A stretch of 64,000 bases of DNA from Roseovarius albus (GTDB taxonomy: Bacteria; Pseudomonadota; Alphaproteobacteria; Rhodobacterales; Rhodobacteraceae), in contig NZ_FWFX01000004.1 in NCBI RefSeq assembly GCF_900172335.1, forward strand, positions 248,001 through 312,000. Direction: 5' to 3'. Position numbers and translations under genes: made by a program. Under the pieces are notes generated by a model that ran no database searches, was not told the origin of the DNA, and worked only from the letters and a program-made list of their open reading frames with translations. Numbering within the stretch: position 1 is the stretch's first letter; the number at the start of each line of letters is the position of its first letter. Below, piece by piece: positions 35,863 to 44,654 of the stretch.

Positions 35863-35881
35863 GCTTCGAATTTATCGAAGC
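35863..35881. promoter_or_regulatory. Perfect palindrome with LysR T-N11-A core between mttB and DMGDH gene
   Basis: GCTTCGA-ATTTA-TCGAAGC, a perfect 7-bp inverted repeat with 5-bp spacer, in the 197-base divergent intergenic region. The centre TCGAATTTATCGA fits the T-N11-A rule of LysR binding sites. It lies 84 bases from the mttB start and 95 from the DMGDH start, so it could serve both. Confidence 0.55.
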
Positions 35882-35976
35882 CAGAGTATCAAAATTTAAA
35901 ATTCCGTTAGATCGCAATTGACCACCGGGGTCGAAACGCAGTCCTTACACACAAACCTTAGCTCGCGGAGACTCCC

Positions 35977-38409
35977 ATGAAATCGCAGACCCGTTGTGTT
36001 GTAATTGGCGGCGGCATTGCCGGTTGCTCGACCCTCTACCACCTTACACAGGAAGGCTGGACCGATGTTGTCTTGGTCGAACGTAATGAGCTGACCAGTG
36101 GCACGACATGGCATTCTGCCGCGCAGGTCACCAACTTTGGCATGAACCAAACTATGGTGGGTCTGAAGACGCATTCCATCAACCTCTACAAAGAACTCGC
36201 AGAAGATCCCGAATATCCGATCAACTATCACCATGCCGATGGCGGCATTCGTCTGGCCAATACCGAGGCGCAGATGGAAGGGTACCGCCACTTCTCGTCC
36301 ATGGCGCGTGGGATGGACGTCGAATTCGAAGTGATCGATGCCGAGGAATGCGCCCGCCGCCACCCTCTGATCTCAACCGAAAACCTTGTGGGTGGTCTTT
36401 GGGACCCGCTTGATGGTGACATCGACCCCGCGCAACTGTGCCAGGCGCTGGCGCGTCGCGCCCGTAAGGCCGGTGCTGAGGTGTACCGCAACACGCCGGT
36501 GACCGGCCTGACCCAGCTCAAAGATGATAGCTGGACTGTTCACACAGAACATGGCGACATTGATTGCGAGGTGGTGGTCAACGCCTGTGGCTACCGCGTG
36601 AACGAGGTTGGCGCGATGATGGGCGTGCACCACCCGGTCATGTCTATGGAGCACCAATATTTCCTGACTGAAGAGATTCCTGCGATCAAGGAAGCGGGCC
36701 ACCGTATGCCGCTGCTACGTTGCCCGATCTCCGATTACTACTCGCGGCAGGAAAAGAACGGCCTGTTGGTCGGCTTCTATGAGCAGGATTGTAAGACATG
36801 GGGCATGGACGGAATTGACCCCAACTTTGTCAACGCGCTGTGCCCAGATGATTTGGATCGGATTACAGACGTCCTTGAAGGGGCGTTTGAGCGGATGCCA
36901 GCCCTCATGGAGGTTGGCATTCATACGGTCGTCAACGGTCCGATCACCTATACCATTGATGGCGCGCCTCTGGTTGGCCCGATCCCTGGCAAACGCAATG
37001 CCTTCTGTATTATTGGCCTGCGCGCTGGGCTGGGCGAAGGCGGCGGGCATGGCTGGCTATTGGCACAACAGATCGTCCATGGCGAGGCGTGCTATGACAC
37101 TTGGTGCTTAGACCCGCGCCGTTTTACTGGCCACACCAACGTGGAATTGACCGCCTTAAAGGCGATCGAGGATTATCAGAATGAATTCCGCTTCCACTTC
37201 CCTAATGAGCATCGCCCCGCGGGCCGCTACGCCAAGACCACGCCCCTCACCCCAGTGCTGGAGGCGAATAATGCAGAGTTCACAGTGGTGAACGGTTGGG
37301 AACGTGCTGAGTATTTCAAGCCCTCACCCGATTTCCATGTGACTCATAGCTTTAAGTTCGATGAGGCACACGACATCGTCGGGGAAGAGGTTAAGGCGGT
37401 ACAAAACGCCGTTGGTATGGCCGAAGTCAATGGGTTTAACCGGTTTGAGATCACAGGCGCCGACCGCCACAGTTTCCTAGATCGGATGATCTGCGGCACT
37501 GTCACAAAACGTGATGGCCGCGTCGGGTTGGGCTACCTGCTCAACCATCATGGCATGGTCAAAAGCGAAGCAACCGTGGCCAATATCCCGGCCTCAGACC
37601 GTGGCCCTGCCCGGGTCTGGTACGGCTCGGCTGCGGCGTCAGAATTTCACGACATGGATTGGTTGCATAAACACCTGCGCGATGATGAAGACGTTCAGAT
37701 CAAATCGCTAACCAATGATCAAACCATTCTGGTTCTAGCTGGTCCCAATTCCCGCGCGGTTCTATCAGAAGTCTCCCGCGCGGATTGGTCGAAGGAAGCG
37801 TTTCCGTGGCTATCAGTGCGTGAGTGTTTCATTGGAATAGCCCCGGCGACGGTTATGGCGGTCAGTTTCTCAGGCGAGTTGGCCTATGAGATCCACATCC
37901 CCAACGCCAATCTTTATTCTGCCTATCGTTCGTTGCGAGAAGCGGGCAAGGCACACGGCATGAAGCTTTTTGGTGCGCGCGCGGTAGAATCAATGCGAAT
38001 GGAGAAAGGCTTCCTGCATTGGAAGGCGGACCTGATCACCGAATTTGACCCGTTTGAAACTGGCCTGGATCGTTTTGTGAAGCTCGATAATGAATTCATC
38101 GGTAAAGAAGCCTTGCTCAAACGCCAAGAATCGGGTCCGAACCGCAAACTGGTCACGCTCAAGGTCGACTGCAACTATGCGGCAGCCCATGGCGGGGCGT
38201 CAGTGATGATCGGGGACAAGGTCATCGGCACCGTCACCTCGGGCGATTGGGGGTACAGAACCGACCTCAACTTAGCATATGCCTTTGTTGACCCTGAGCA
38301 TTGCGCAGAAGGCAGCAGCGCCGAGATTGACATTCTGGGAAATATGATCCCCTGCACGGTCATTCCCTCAGCCCCTTATGACCCGGACATGACCCTTCCT
38401 CGAGGTTAA
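35977..38409 (+). CDS. Dimethylglycine dehydrogenase-like FAD/GcvT two-domain enzyme
   Basis: An 810-residue protein with an N-terminal FAD-dependent amine oxidase domain (DAO, about 1-370; Rossmann motif CVVIGGGIAGCSTLYHL, then ELTSGTTWHSAAQV whose histidine corresponds to the flavin-linked position of mammalian DMGDH as far as I recall) and a C-terminal GcvT-like tetrahydrofolate domain (about 420-800; FLDRMICGTVTKRDGRVGLG, ARAVESMRMEKGFLHW, TSGDWGYR). Family members oxidatively N-demethylate dimethylglycine or sarcosine-like amines and capture the C1 unit as methylene-THF in the cytosol. GCGGAG precedes ATG. Paired divergently with mttB, forming a plausible route from quaternary to tertiary to secondary amine. 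Confidence 0.9.
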   Translation: MKSQTRCVVIGGGIAGCSTLYHLTQEGWTDVVLVERNELTSGTTWHSAAQVTNFGMNQTMVGLKTHSINLYKELAEDPEYPINYHHADGGIRLANTEAQMEGYRHFSSMARGMDVEFEVIDAEECARRHPLISTENLVGGLWDPLDGDIDPAQLCQALARRARKAGAEVYRNTPVTGLTQLKDDSWTVHTEHGDIDCEVVVNACGYRVNEVGAMMGVHHPVMSMEHQYFLTEEIPAIKEAGHRMPLLRCPISDYYSRQEKNGLLVGFYEQDCKTWGMDGIDPNFVNALCPDDLDRITDVLEGAFERMPALMEVGIHTVVNGPITYTIDGAPLVGPIPGKRNAFCIIGLRAGLGEGGGHGWLLAQQIVHGEACYDTWCLDPRRFTGHTNVELTALKAIEDYQNEFRFHFPNEHRPAGRYAKTTPLTPVLEANNAEFTVVNGWERAEYFKPSPDFHVTHSFKFDEAHDIVGEEVKAVQNAVGMAEVNGFNRFEITGADRHSFLDRMICGTVTKRDGRVGLGYLLNHHGMVKSEATVANIPASDRGPARVWYGSAAASEFHDMDWLHKHLRDDEDVQIKSLTNDQTILVLAGPNSRAVLSEVSRADWSKEAFPWLSVRECFIGIAPATVMAVSFSGELAYEIHIPNANLYSAYRSLREAGKAHGMKLFGARAVESMRMEKGFLHWKADLITEFDPFETGLDRFVKLDNEFIGKEALLKRQESGPNRKLVTLKVDCNYAAAHGGASVMIGDKVIGTVTSGDWGYRTDLNLAYAFVDPEHCAEGSSAEIDILGNMIPCTVIPSAPYDPDMTLPRG

Positions 38410-38537
38410 AGGCAAATACATTCAACATTGTGAATTGGCGTCTCCATTCAAGGAGTTGCCATTCCTATCGCTTGCTTTACCTTTCTGAGCACTGAGTCTC
38501 TGACCAGCCTTGACGCCAGAAAGAAAGAGAGCACTGC

Positions 38538-39632
38538 GTGACCGTCTGGAAACAACTGCTGATCGTGTGCCTTCTGGCCGCTGCCGGATATGGCGGCTTT
38601 ACCTATTATCAGCATTACACAACCTCGGATGAAGATGAATCAACCGAACGCCCTGCCCGCCCAATCTTGGTGGAAACCGCTCATGTCGAATCTCAAATGA
38701 TGGTTCAAAGTGTTGAGGCGGTGGGCACAACCCGTGCGTTGCGTTCCATTTCCATTGTTCCTTTAGTCAGCGGCAGGATTGTCTCGCTTGAAATCTCCCC
38801 CGGTCAAGCTGTTGAAGTCGGTGATGTACTGGCGCAGTTGGATGACCGGATCGCACAAGCCGATCTGGCCGAGGCGCAGGCTCGCCTGACCGAACAAGAG
38901 CAAGTTCTAACGAGAGTCAGACAACTGCGAGAGACAAACGCCGTTTCACAAGCCTCTCTGGATGAAGTCACCGCCAGACTGGCCGAAGCGAACGCACAGC
39001 TCGACCGGATGGAACAGCAACTCGAAGATCGGACCATTCGCGCGCCCTTTTCTGGGGTCATTGGTCTCAATGAAATCGATCTCGGCGCACGCGTCGATGA
39101 GGGTGAAACCCTCACGCGACTCGATGACCTGTCGCAAGTTATCATTGAATTCTCTCTGCCTGAAACGCTATTTGCCGAGATCGCGATTGGGCAGCCGATC
39201 AGTGCGCGTTCAGCAGCGTTTCCGGGACGCGCGTTTGCGGGTACCGTTTCGGCAATAGACACTCGGATTGATCCGACCAGCCGCGCGTTTCGCGCGCGCG
39301 CCATTGTCCCAAACCCTGACGGCACTTTGCCAGCTGGCATGTTCATGTCTTTAACGCTGATATTGTCGGAAAGTGAAAATCTGGTGGTACCGGAAGAGGC
39401 AATCGTTTTTGAGGCGGCATCGACTTATGTCTTTGTCATCGTTGATGATGTTGCTGAGCGCCGCAACGTTACGACCGGCCAACGTCAATCAGCAATTGTT
39501 GCCATCAATGATGGCCTTCAGAGTGGCGATGAAGTGGTCATTCGCGGTCTGAAGCGCGTGCGCGACGGCAGCCAAATCAATAGACCGGACCCCACCTCCG
39601 AGACAGATCAAACTGTGGAAAACGGCTCATGA
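38538..39632 (+). CDS. RND efflux periplasmic adaptor (membrane fusion) subunit
   Basis: A 364-residue membrane fusion protein. An N-terminal anchor (KQLLIVCLLAAAGYGGFTYY) is followed by the split lipoyl domain (VSGRIVSLEISPGQAVEVGD and TIRAPFSGVIGLNEIDLGA), an alpha-helical hairpin between them, then beta-barrel and membrane-proximal domains (RARAIVPNPDGTLPAGM). It links the inner-membrane RND pump to an outer-membrane channel. Start is GTG at 38538. It overlaps the pump gene by four bases; no TolC-like gene lies beside it, so a channel encoded elsewhere is used. Confidence 0.93.
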   Translation: MTVWKQLLIVCLLAAAGYGGFTYYQHYTTSDEDESTERPARPILVETAHVESQMMVQSVEAVGTTRALRSISIVPLVSGRIVSLEISPGQAVEVGDVLAQLDDRIAQADLAEAQARLTEQEQVLTRVRQLRETNAVSQASLDEVTARLAEANAQLDRMEQQLEDRTIRAPFSGVIGLNEIDLGARVDEGETLTRLDDLSQVIIEFSLPETLFAEIAIGQPISARSAAFPGRAFAGTVSAIDTRIDPTSRAFRARAIVPNPDGTLPAGMFMSLTLILSESENLVVPEEAIVFEAASTYVFVIVDDVAERRNVTTGQRQSAIVAINDGLQSGDEVVIRGLKRVRDGSQINRPDPTSETDQTVENGS

Positions 39633-42600
39633 CCTTGTCTGACATTGCAGTTCGGCGCCCCGTTTTGGCGGCTGTAGCCAGCTTGTTGATCATCGTCTTT
39701 GGCATCGCCGCAGTGCAGTCCATCCCGATCCGCGAATTGCCAGATATCGACAACTCGGTTGTGACCATTCAAACCACCTATACCGGTGCCGCAGCCGAGG
39801 TCGTAGATACCGACATAACTGAAACCATTGAAGGCGCGGTCTCTGCCATCAACGGCCTGCGCACGATCAGCTCGGAAAGCCGTCAAGGGCGTAGCAATGT
39901 CACGCTGGAATTTGAAGTTGGCCGCGATATTGACCAAGCCGCCAATGACGTGCGTGACGCGGTGGGTCGTGTGCGAGGGCAGCTGCCAGAGGAAGCAGAT
40001 GAGCCACGTGTCATCAAAAGCGACGCCGATGCCGACCCGGTAATGCGGCTTGCGGTAACTTCCTCGCGGATGACGACGGCAGAGATCACAGATTATATGG
40101 ATCGATTCATTGTCGACCGGATTTCGACCATTGATGGCGTGGCCAGCGTTCGGATTTACGGCGACCGGCCGTTCGCAGTGCGCATTTGGTTGGACCGCAG
40201 AGCCTTGGCGGCCCGTAAGCTAACGGTAGCCGATGTCGAGGCCGCGTTGCGTCGCAATAATTTGGAACTCCCGGCTGGTGAGTTAAAATCGCAAAACCGG
40301 CAAATGACGGTCCGCCTGAACAGCCGTTTGGAAGCGGTCGATGATTTTCGCAATATCGTTGTCGACCGTATTGCCGGTTACCCCGTGCGTCTGGGTGACG
40401 TTGCCGTGGTGGAACCAGGCGTTTCAGATGATACCACCATCGTACGTACAAACGGCGAGGATGCTGTTGGCATAGCCGTCTTGCGACAAAGCCAATCCAA
40501 CACGCTGGCCATCTCTAAGGCAGTTCGCAGCGAAGTTGCCCTGCTGGAACCCACCCTGCCCGAAGGCATGGAAATCATCGTGGGATCTGATGACGCCCTG
40601 TTTGTCGGGGCGTCAATCCGGGAGGTTCTGACCGCGCTGATGATTTCTTTGAGTTTGGTCATTATGGTGATCTTGCTGTTTTTGCGCAGCATTCGGATCA
40701 CCTTGATCCCGGCGATCACAATTCCAATCTCTTTGGTGGGCTGTTTCATTTTCATCAATGCAATGGGATTCTCGCTTAACACCCTGACATTGCTCGCGCT
40801 GCTTCTTGCCATTGGTCTGGTGGTGGACGATGCCATCGTGGTGCTTGAGAACATTCAACGTCGCATCGAGCAAGGCGATACCCCTATTGTCGCCAGCCTG
40901 CGCGGCGCGCGTCAGGTCACCTTCGCCGTGATCGCCACAACGGTCACACTTGTCGCTGTCTTTGTCCCACTCTCGTTCATGCCGGGACAGGTAGGCCGCT
41001 TGTTTGTAGAGTTTGGTTGGGTGTTGGCGGCAACCGTCATCATTTCAACCTTTGTCGCCTTAACTGCCTGTCCTGCATTGGCGTCAATACTCCTGCGCAG
41101 CCGGGAAAGGGCAACGGGCGAAAGACTGGAACATAAACAGTCAACCATTGAGCGACCCTACGAAACCATCTTATCAAGGGCTTTGGGGATGCCGCTGGTT
41201 GTTCTGGCCATTTCGGCAGCCCTGTGTTCGGGCGCCTTTCTGGTTTACGAGACACTACCGCGCGAACTGAGCCCAAAAGAAGATCGCGGTGTTGGCTTTG
41301 TCCCTCTTACAGCTCCAGCAGGCAGCACGGTGACCCATTCAGACATCGCCGCCCGTCAGGTTGAAGAGATTCTTGCCCCGATGCGTGATGAGGGCATTTT
41401 GGAGACGGTTTATACCTTTACCGGCTGGGGCAATCGCGCGTGGCGTTCTTTTGTCGTGTTCCGTCTTGCCCCATGGGAAGACCGCGATGTGTTGGTGTCT
41501 GATGTGATTGGCCGGATCATGCCCCAGATGGGGAAAATCACCATCGCGCGTGGTTTCCCTGTGGCCCCGTCAGGGTTGGGGCTACGTGGCAGTTCGACCC
41601 CGGTTCGAATTGTGATCGGCGGACCAGATTTCGAGAGCGTTAAAGGCTGGGCAACGGAATTGTTGGCTGCTGCAGATGACGTGCCCGGCTTGGTCAACCC
41701 TGACATTAACTTTGAGCAAAACCTGCCGCAACTGGATATCAGCATCGACCGTGCGCGCGCCGACGATCTGGGCATCACCGTGGAGACCATTGCCAACACT
41801 CTGCAAACCTTCCTTGCTTCACGCGAGGTCACCGGATTTGTCAGCCGCGGTCGGGAATATCCGGTGTTGTTGCAAGCCAAAGCGGATGATCGCAACGCCC
41901 CTGCAGACATCAACAATATCTTTGTTCGCGCTGGAAACGGAGAATCCTTGGTGCCGCTGGGTGCCTTGGTCACTCTGACTGAAAACGCCGCCTCCCCGTC
42001 TCTCCGCCGCTATGACCGTCTGCCGTCGGTTCAATTGTCAGGTGCCCTAGCTCCGGGCTATAATCTAGGCGAGGTGTTGACATCTTTGGAAACGATTGCG
42101 CAAGACATCCTTCCCGCCGAGGCCAAGCTGGGCTTTGCCGGGCAATCCCAGACCTTCAAGGACACAACTTCTGGGACCACTTTGATATTCGCGTTGTCAA
42201 TATTGATCGTCTTTCTAGTGCTTGCAGCGCAGTTTGAAAGCTTCATCCATCCCATCACCATCATGCTTACCGTGCCAGCCGGTTTAGCAGGTGCAATATA
42301 TGCCATGGGCCTGTCTGGTTTGTCGCTCAACATCTATAGTCAAATCGGGATCATCCTTCTCACCGGAATGGTGGCAAAAAATGGGATATTAATCGTCGAA
42401 TTCGCCAATCAACTACGAGACGATGGGTTGGCAACACGCGAGGCAGTACTTCAGGCATCCGTTCAGCGATTGCGCCCAATCGTGATGACGGTATTGTCCA
42501 CAATCCTTGGCGCAGTACCTCTAGTGTTGGCTAGCGGTGCTGGAGCCGAAAGCCGCATTGCAATCGGCACTGTAATTGTTGCGGGGTTGGGTATGGCGTC

Positions 42601-42709
42601 AGCGCTGATGCTGGTGGTCACACCAGTCCTGTACGATTTATTGGCTCGTTTTACACGGCCGCAAGCAGAGCGAGAGGCGCTCTTGAGCGAAGGTATGTCA
42701 CAGCATTAG
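39629..42709 (+). CDS. RND efflux transporter permease (HAE-1/AcrB-like)
   Basis: A 1026-residue inner-membrane proton/drug antiporter with the duplicated RND layout: helix 1 (PVLAAVASLLIIVFGIAA), large porter loop, helices 2-6 with the proton-relay motif IGLVVDDAIVVLENIQRR, then a second half ending VLSTILGAVPLVLASGAG. Trimeric pump in the AcrB style; drugs or endogenous compounds are possible substrates. ATG overlaps the adaptor stop (ATGA). No local regulator gene is present, so control is not evident. Confidence 0.94.
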   Translation: MTLSDIAVRRPVLAAVASLLIIVFGIAAVQSIPIRELPDIDNSVVTIQTTYTGAAAEVVDTDITETIEGAVSAINGLRTISSESRQGRSNVTLEFEVGRDIDQAANDVRDAVGRVRGQLPEEADEPRVIKSDADADPVMRLAVTSSRMTTAEITDYMDRFIVDRISTIDGVASVRIYGDRPFAVRIWLDRRALAARKLTVADVEAALRRNNLELPAGELKSQNRQMTVRLNSRLEAVDDFRNIVVDRIAGYPVRLGDVAVVEPGVSDDTTIVRTNGEDAVGIAVLRQSQSNTLAISKAVRSEVALLEPTLPEGMEIIVGSDDALFVGASIREVLTALMISLSLVIMVILLFLRSIRITLIPAITIPISLVGCFIFINAMGFSLNTLTLLALLLAIGLVVDDAIVVLENIQRRIEQGDTPIVASLRGARQVTFAVIATTVTLVAVFVPLSFMPGQVGRLFVEFGWVLAATVIISTFVALTACPALASILLRSRERATGERLEHKQSTIERPYETILSRALGMPLVVLAISAALCSGAFLVYETLPRELSPKEDRGVGFVPLTAPAGSTVTHSDIAARQVEEILAPMRDEGILETVYTFTGWGNRAWRSFVVFRLAPWEDRDVLVSDVIGRIMPQMGKITIARGFPVAPSGLGLRGSSTPVRIVIGGPDFESVKGWATELLAAADDVPGLVNPDINFEQNLPQLDISIDRARADDLGITVETIANTLQTFLASREVTGFVSRGREYPVLLQAKADDRNAPADINNIFVRAGNGESLVPLGALVTLTENAASPSLRRYDRLPSVQLSGALAPGYNLGEVLTSLETIAQDILPAEAKLGFAGQSQTFKDTTSGTTLIFALSILIVFLVLAAQFESFIHPITIMLTVPAGLAGAIYAMGLSGLSLNIYSQIGIILLTGMVAKNGILIVEFANQLRDDGLATREAVLQASVQRLRPIVMTVLSTILGAVPLVLASGAGAESRIAIGTVIVAGLGMASALMLVVTPVLYDLLARFTRPQAEREALLSEGMSQH

Positions 42710-42824
42710 CGACAAAGCCTGTTACGGATACAATTCATCGGCAAATATCAGCCAGTTATCAGCCCTTTTTCTGATTTCAGGCATAGCCAACCTTGATTTG
42801 TGATGTGATATTCATGCCCGAGGG

Positions 42825-44654
42825 GTGGGTAAACGCGTGTTCGAATCGAAGATCAGAAAAATACTTTGTTTTACGATATGGCTCATCATATCAGCGCAGT
42901 CATCAAATGCAGTTGAATTGACAATATATGCTCCAGGTGCTGACGAAGACTTGGCAAAAGCCCTTGAAACGGCCTCGTTAACGAACAAAACCAGGAGCGA
43001 AGAAACAAGCACATCGCAGGATTTTCTCGCCGCAGCTCGAGCCGATTATGCCCGTATAACCAGTGTTTTGTACGAATTCGGCTATTATGGCGGGGTCGTA
43101 CACATCTTTGTGGACGGACGCGAAGCCGCTTCAATCCCTCCCGTCGACGAGCCACGTTCAGTCAACACCATTCAGATCACGGTCAAAACCGGTCCCAAGT
43201 TCGCCTTCTCCAAAACGCAAATTAGACCTTTGGCCCCTGAAACAATGTTGCCAGAAGGCTTTGCGATCGGAAAGCCTGCACTCAGCGGACTCGTCGGCGA
43301 CGCAGCTGCCGAAGCTGTGTCCGCCTGGCGCGAGCACGGTCATGCCAAAGCCAGCATCAGTGACGAAAATATTACCGCAAATCATAAAAGCAGGACGCTG
43401 TCTGCCGACGTTGGAATTGCGCCGGGACAGCAAGTACAATTTGGTGTGCTAAATGTGGTAAAGGCTGAATCCGTCTCGACACGACGCGTTCAACAAATCG
43501 CCGATCTCCCCACTGGCGAAAACTTTTCTCCCCGCGAGTTACGTGACGCTGCCGATCGATTGCGTAAAACCGGAACATTTCAATCTGTCGTTTTACAAGA
43601 AGCCGAAGATATTAACCCAGATGGGACGCTGGATATCAACGCCGAACTGATCAACGCCAAACGCAGGCGCATCAGTGCGGGCGTCGAATATGAAACCATT
43701 GACGGCATAACGCTCACCGGCACTTGGCTTCATCGGAATATTCGCCGAGACGCAGATCGCCTCAAGGTTGAGGCTTCAGTTGGCGGCATCGGCGGCGACA
43801 TCGGTGGTGTCAGTAGCAACGATAGCGGAATAGATTACAGCATTACGACACGGTATGATCGGCCCGCCACCTTCTCCCGTGACACAGGCCTATTTCTGGG
43901 GTTCCGAATCCAGTTGGAGGACGAGCCAGAATACCGCGAATACAGCTTTGAGATTGGAGGCGGTGTCACCCATGAATTTGCAGACGATCTGAACGCGGAG
44001 CTTGGGATCGGATACCGTTTCTCTGATGTTCGGGATGATCTAGGCACGCGGACGCTTCAGCACCTCATCCTTCCGGGCAAAGTGACATGGGATACGCGAG
44101 ACAATGAGCTGGATGCGCACAAAGGAATATATGCCAACTTGCAACTCATCCCCTTTTACGAATTGAAAGACTCCGATCTCGGCACACGAGTTTACACAGA
44201 TTTGCGTTCATACCGGGCCGTTGGCGCCAACAAGAATCTCGTCTTTGCGGGCCGTGCACAGCTCGGCGCAGTCAGTGGCTCAAGTCTTGCGAATGTCCCT
44301 CCTGAATATCTGTTTTACTCAGGCGGTGCTGATACCGTGCGTGGGCAGCCTTATGAATCTTTAGGCGTTGATTTGGGGAATGGCCAAACCATCGGTGGCC
44401 GGTCGTTCGTCGGTTTTTCGGGTGAGGCCCGCATTCCCGTTGCTGGAAACTTTTCCGCCGTGGCGTTTGCAGATACTGGATTTATCGGTCCCGAAGCTTT
44501 CAGTATCGACAACGGCGAATGGCAAAGCGGCGGTGGTCTTGGCGTGCGGTACGCCACCAGCATCGGTCCGATTCGGTTCGATCTGGCCACCCCGTTTGAT
44601 GATAACGCGGGGCAGGATTTCGAATTTTACATCGGTATCGGTCAGGCCTTTTGA
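42825..44654 (+). CDS. tamA: Autotransporter assembly factor TamA (Omp85 family)
   Basis: A 609-residue outer-membrane protein. Signal-like N-terminus, then POTRA domains (about 50-270; VNTIQITVKTGPKFAFSKTQ and RELRDAADRLRKTGTFQSVV), and the Omp85 16-strand barrel (about 290-609) with the diagnostic RGQPYESLG in loop 6 and a C-terminal phenylalanine (YIGIGQAF). It helps insert beta-barrel proteins together with TamB, encoded next. The start is uncertain: GTG at 42825, or GTG at 42837 which is better spaced from GAGGGG. It overlaps tamB by one base (TGATG). Confidence 0.94.
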   Translation: MGKRVFESKIRKILCFTIWLIISAQSSNAVELTIYAPGADEDLAKALETASLTNKTRSEETSTSQDFLAAARADYARITSVLYEFGYYGGVVHIFVDGREAASIPPVDEPRSVNTIQITVKTGPKFAFSKTQIRPLAPETMLPEGFAIGKPALSGLVGDAAAEAVSAWREHGHAKASISDENITANHKSRTLSADVGIAPGQQVQFGVLNVVKAESVSTRRVQQIADLPTGENFSPRELRDAADRLRKTGTFQSVVLQEAEDINPDGTLDINAELINAKRRRISAGVEYETIDGITLTGTWLHRNIRRDADRLKVEASVGGIGGDIGGVSSNDSGIDYSITTRYDRPATFSRDTGLFLGFRIQLEDEPEYREYSFEIGGGVTHEFADDLNAELGIGYRFSDVRDDLGTRTLQHLILPGKVTWDTRDNELDAHKGIYANLQLIPFYELKDSDLGTRVYTDLRSYRAVGANKNLVFAGRAQLGAVSGSSLANVPPEYLFYSGGADTVRGQPYESLGVDLGNGQTIGGRSFVGFSGEARIPVAGNFSAVAFADTGFIGPEAFSIDNGEWQSGGGLGVRYATSIGPIRFDLATPFDDNAGQDFEFYIGIGQAF

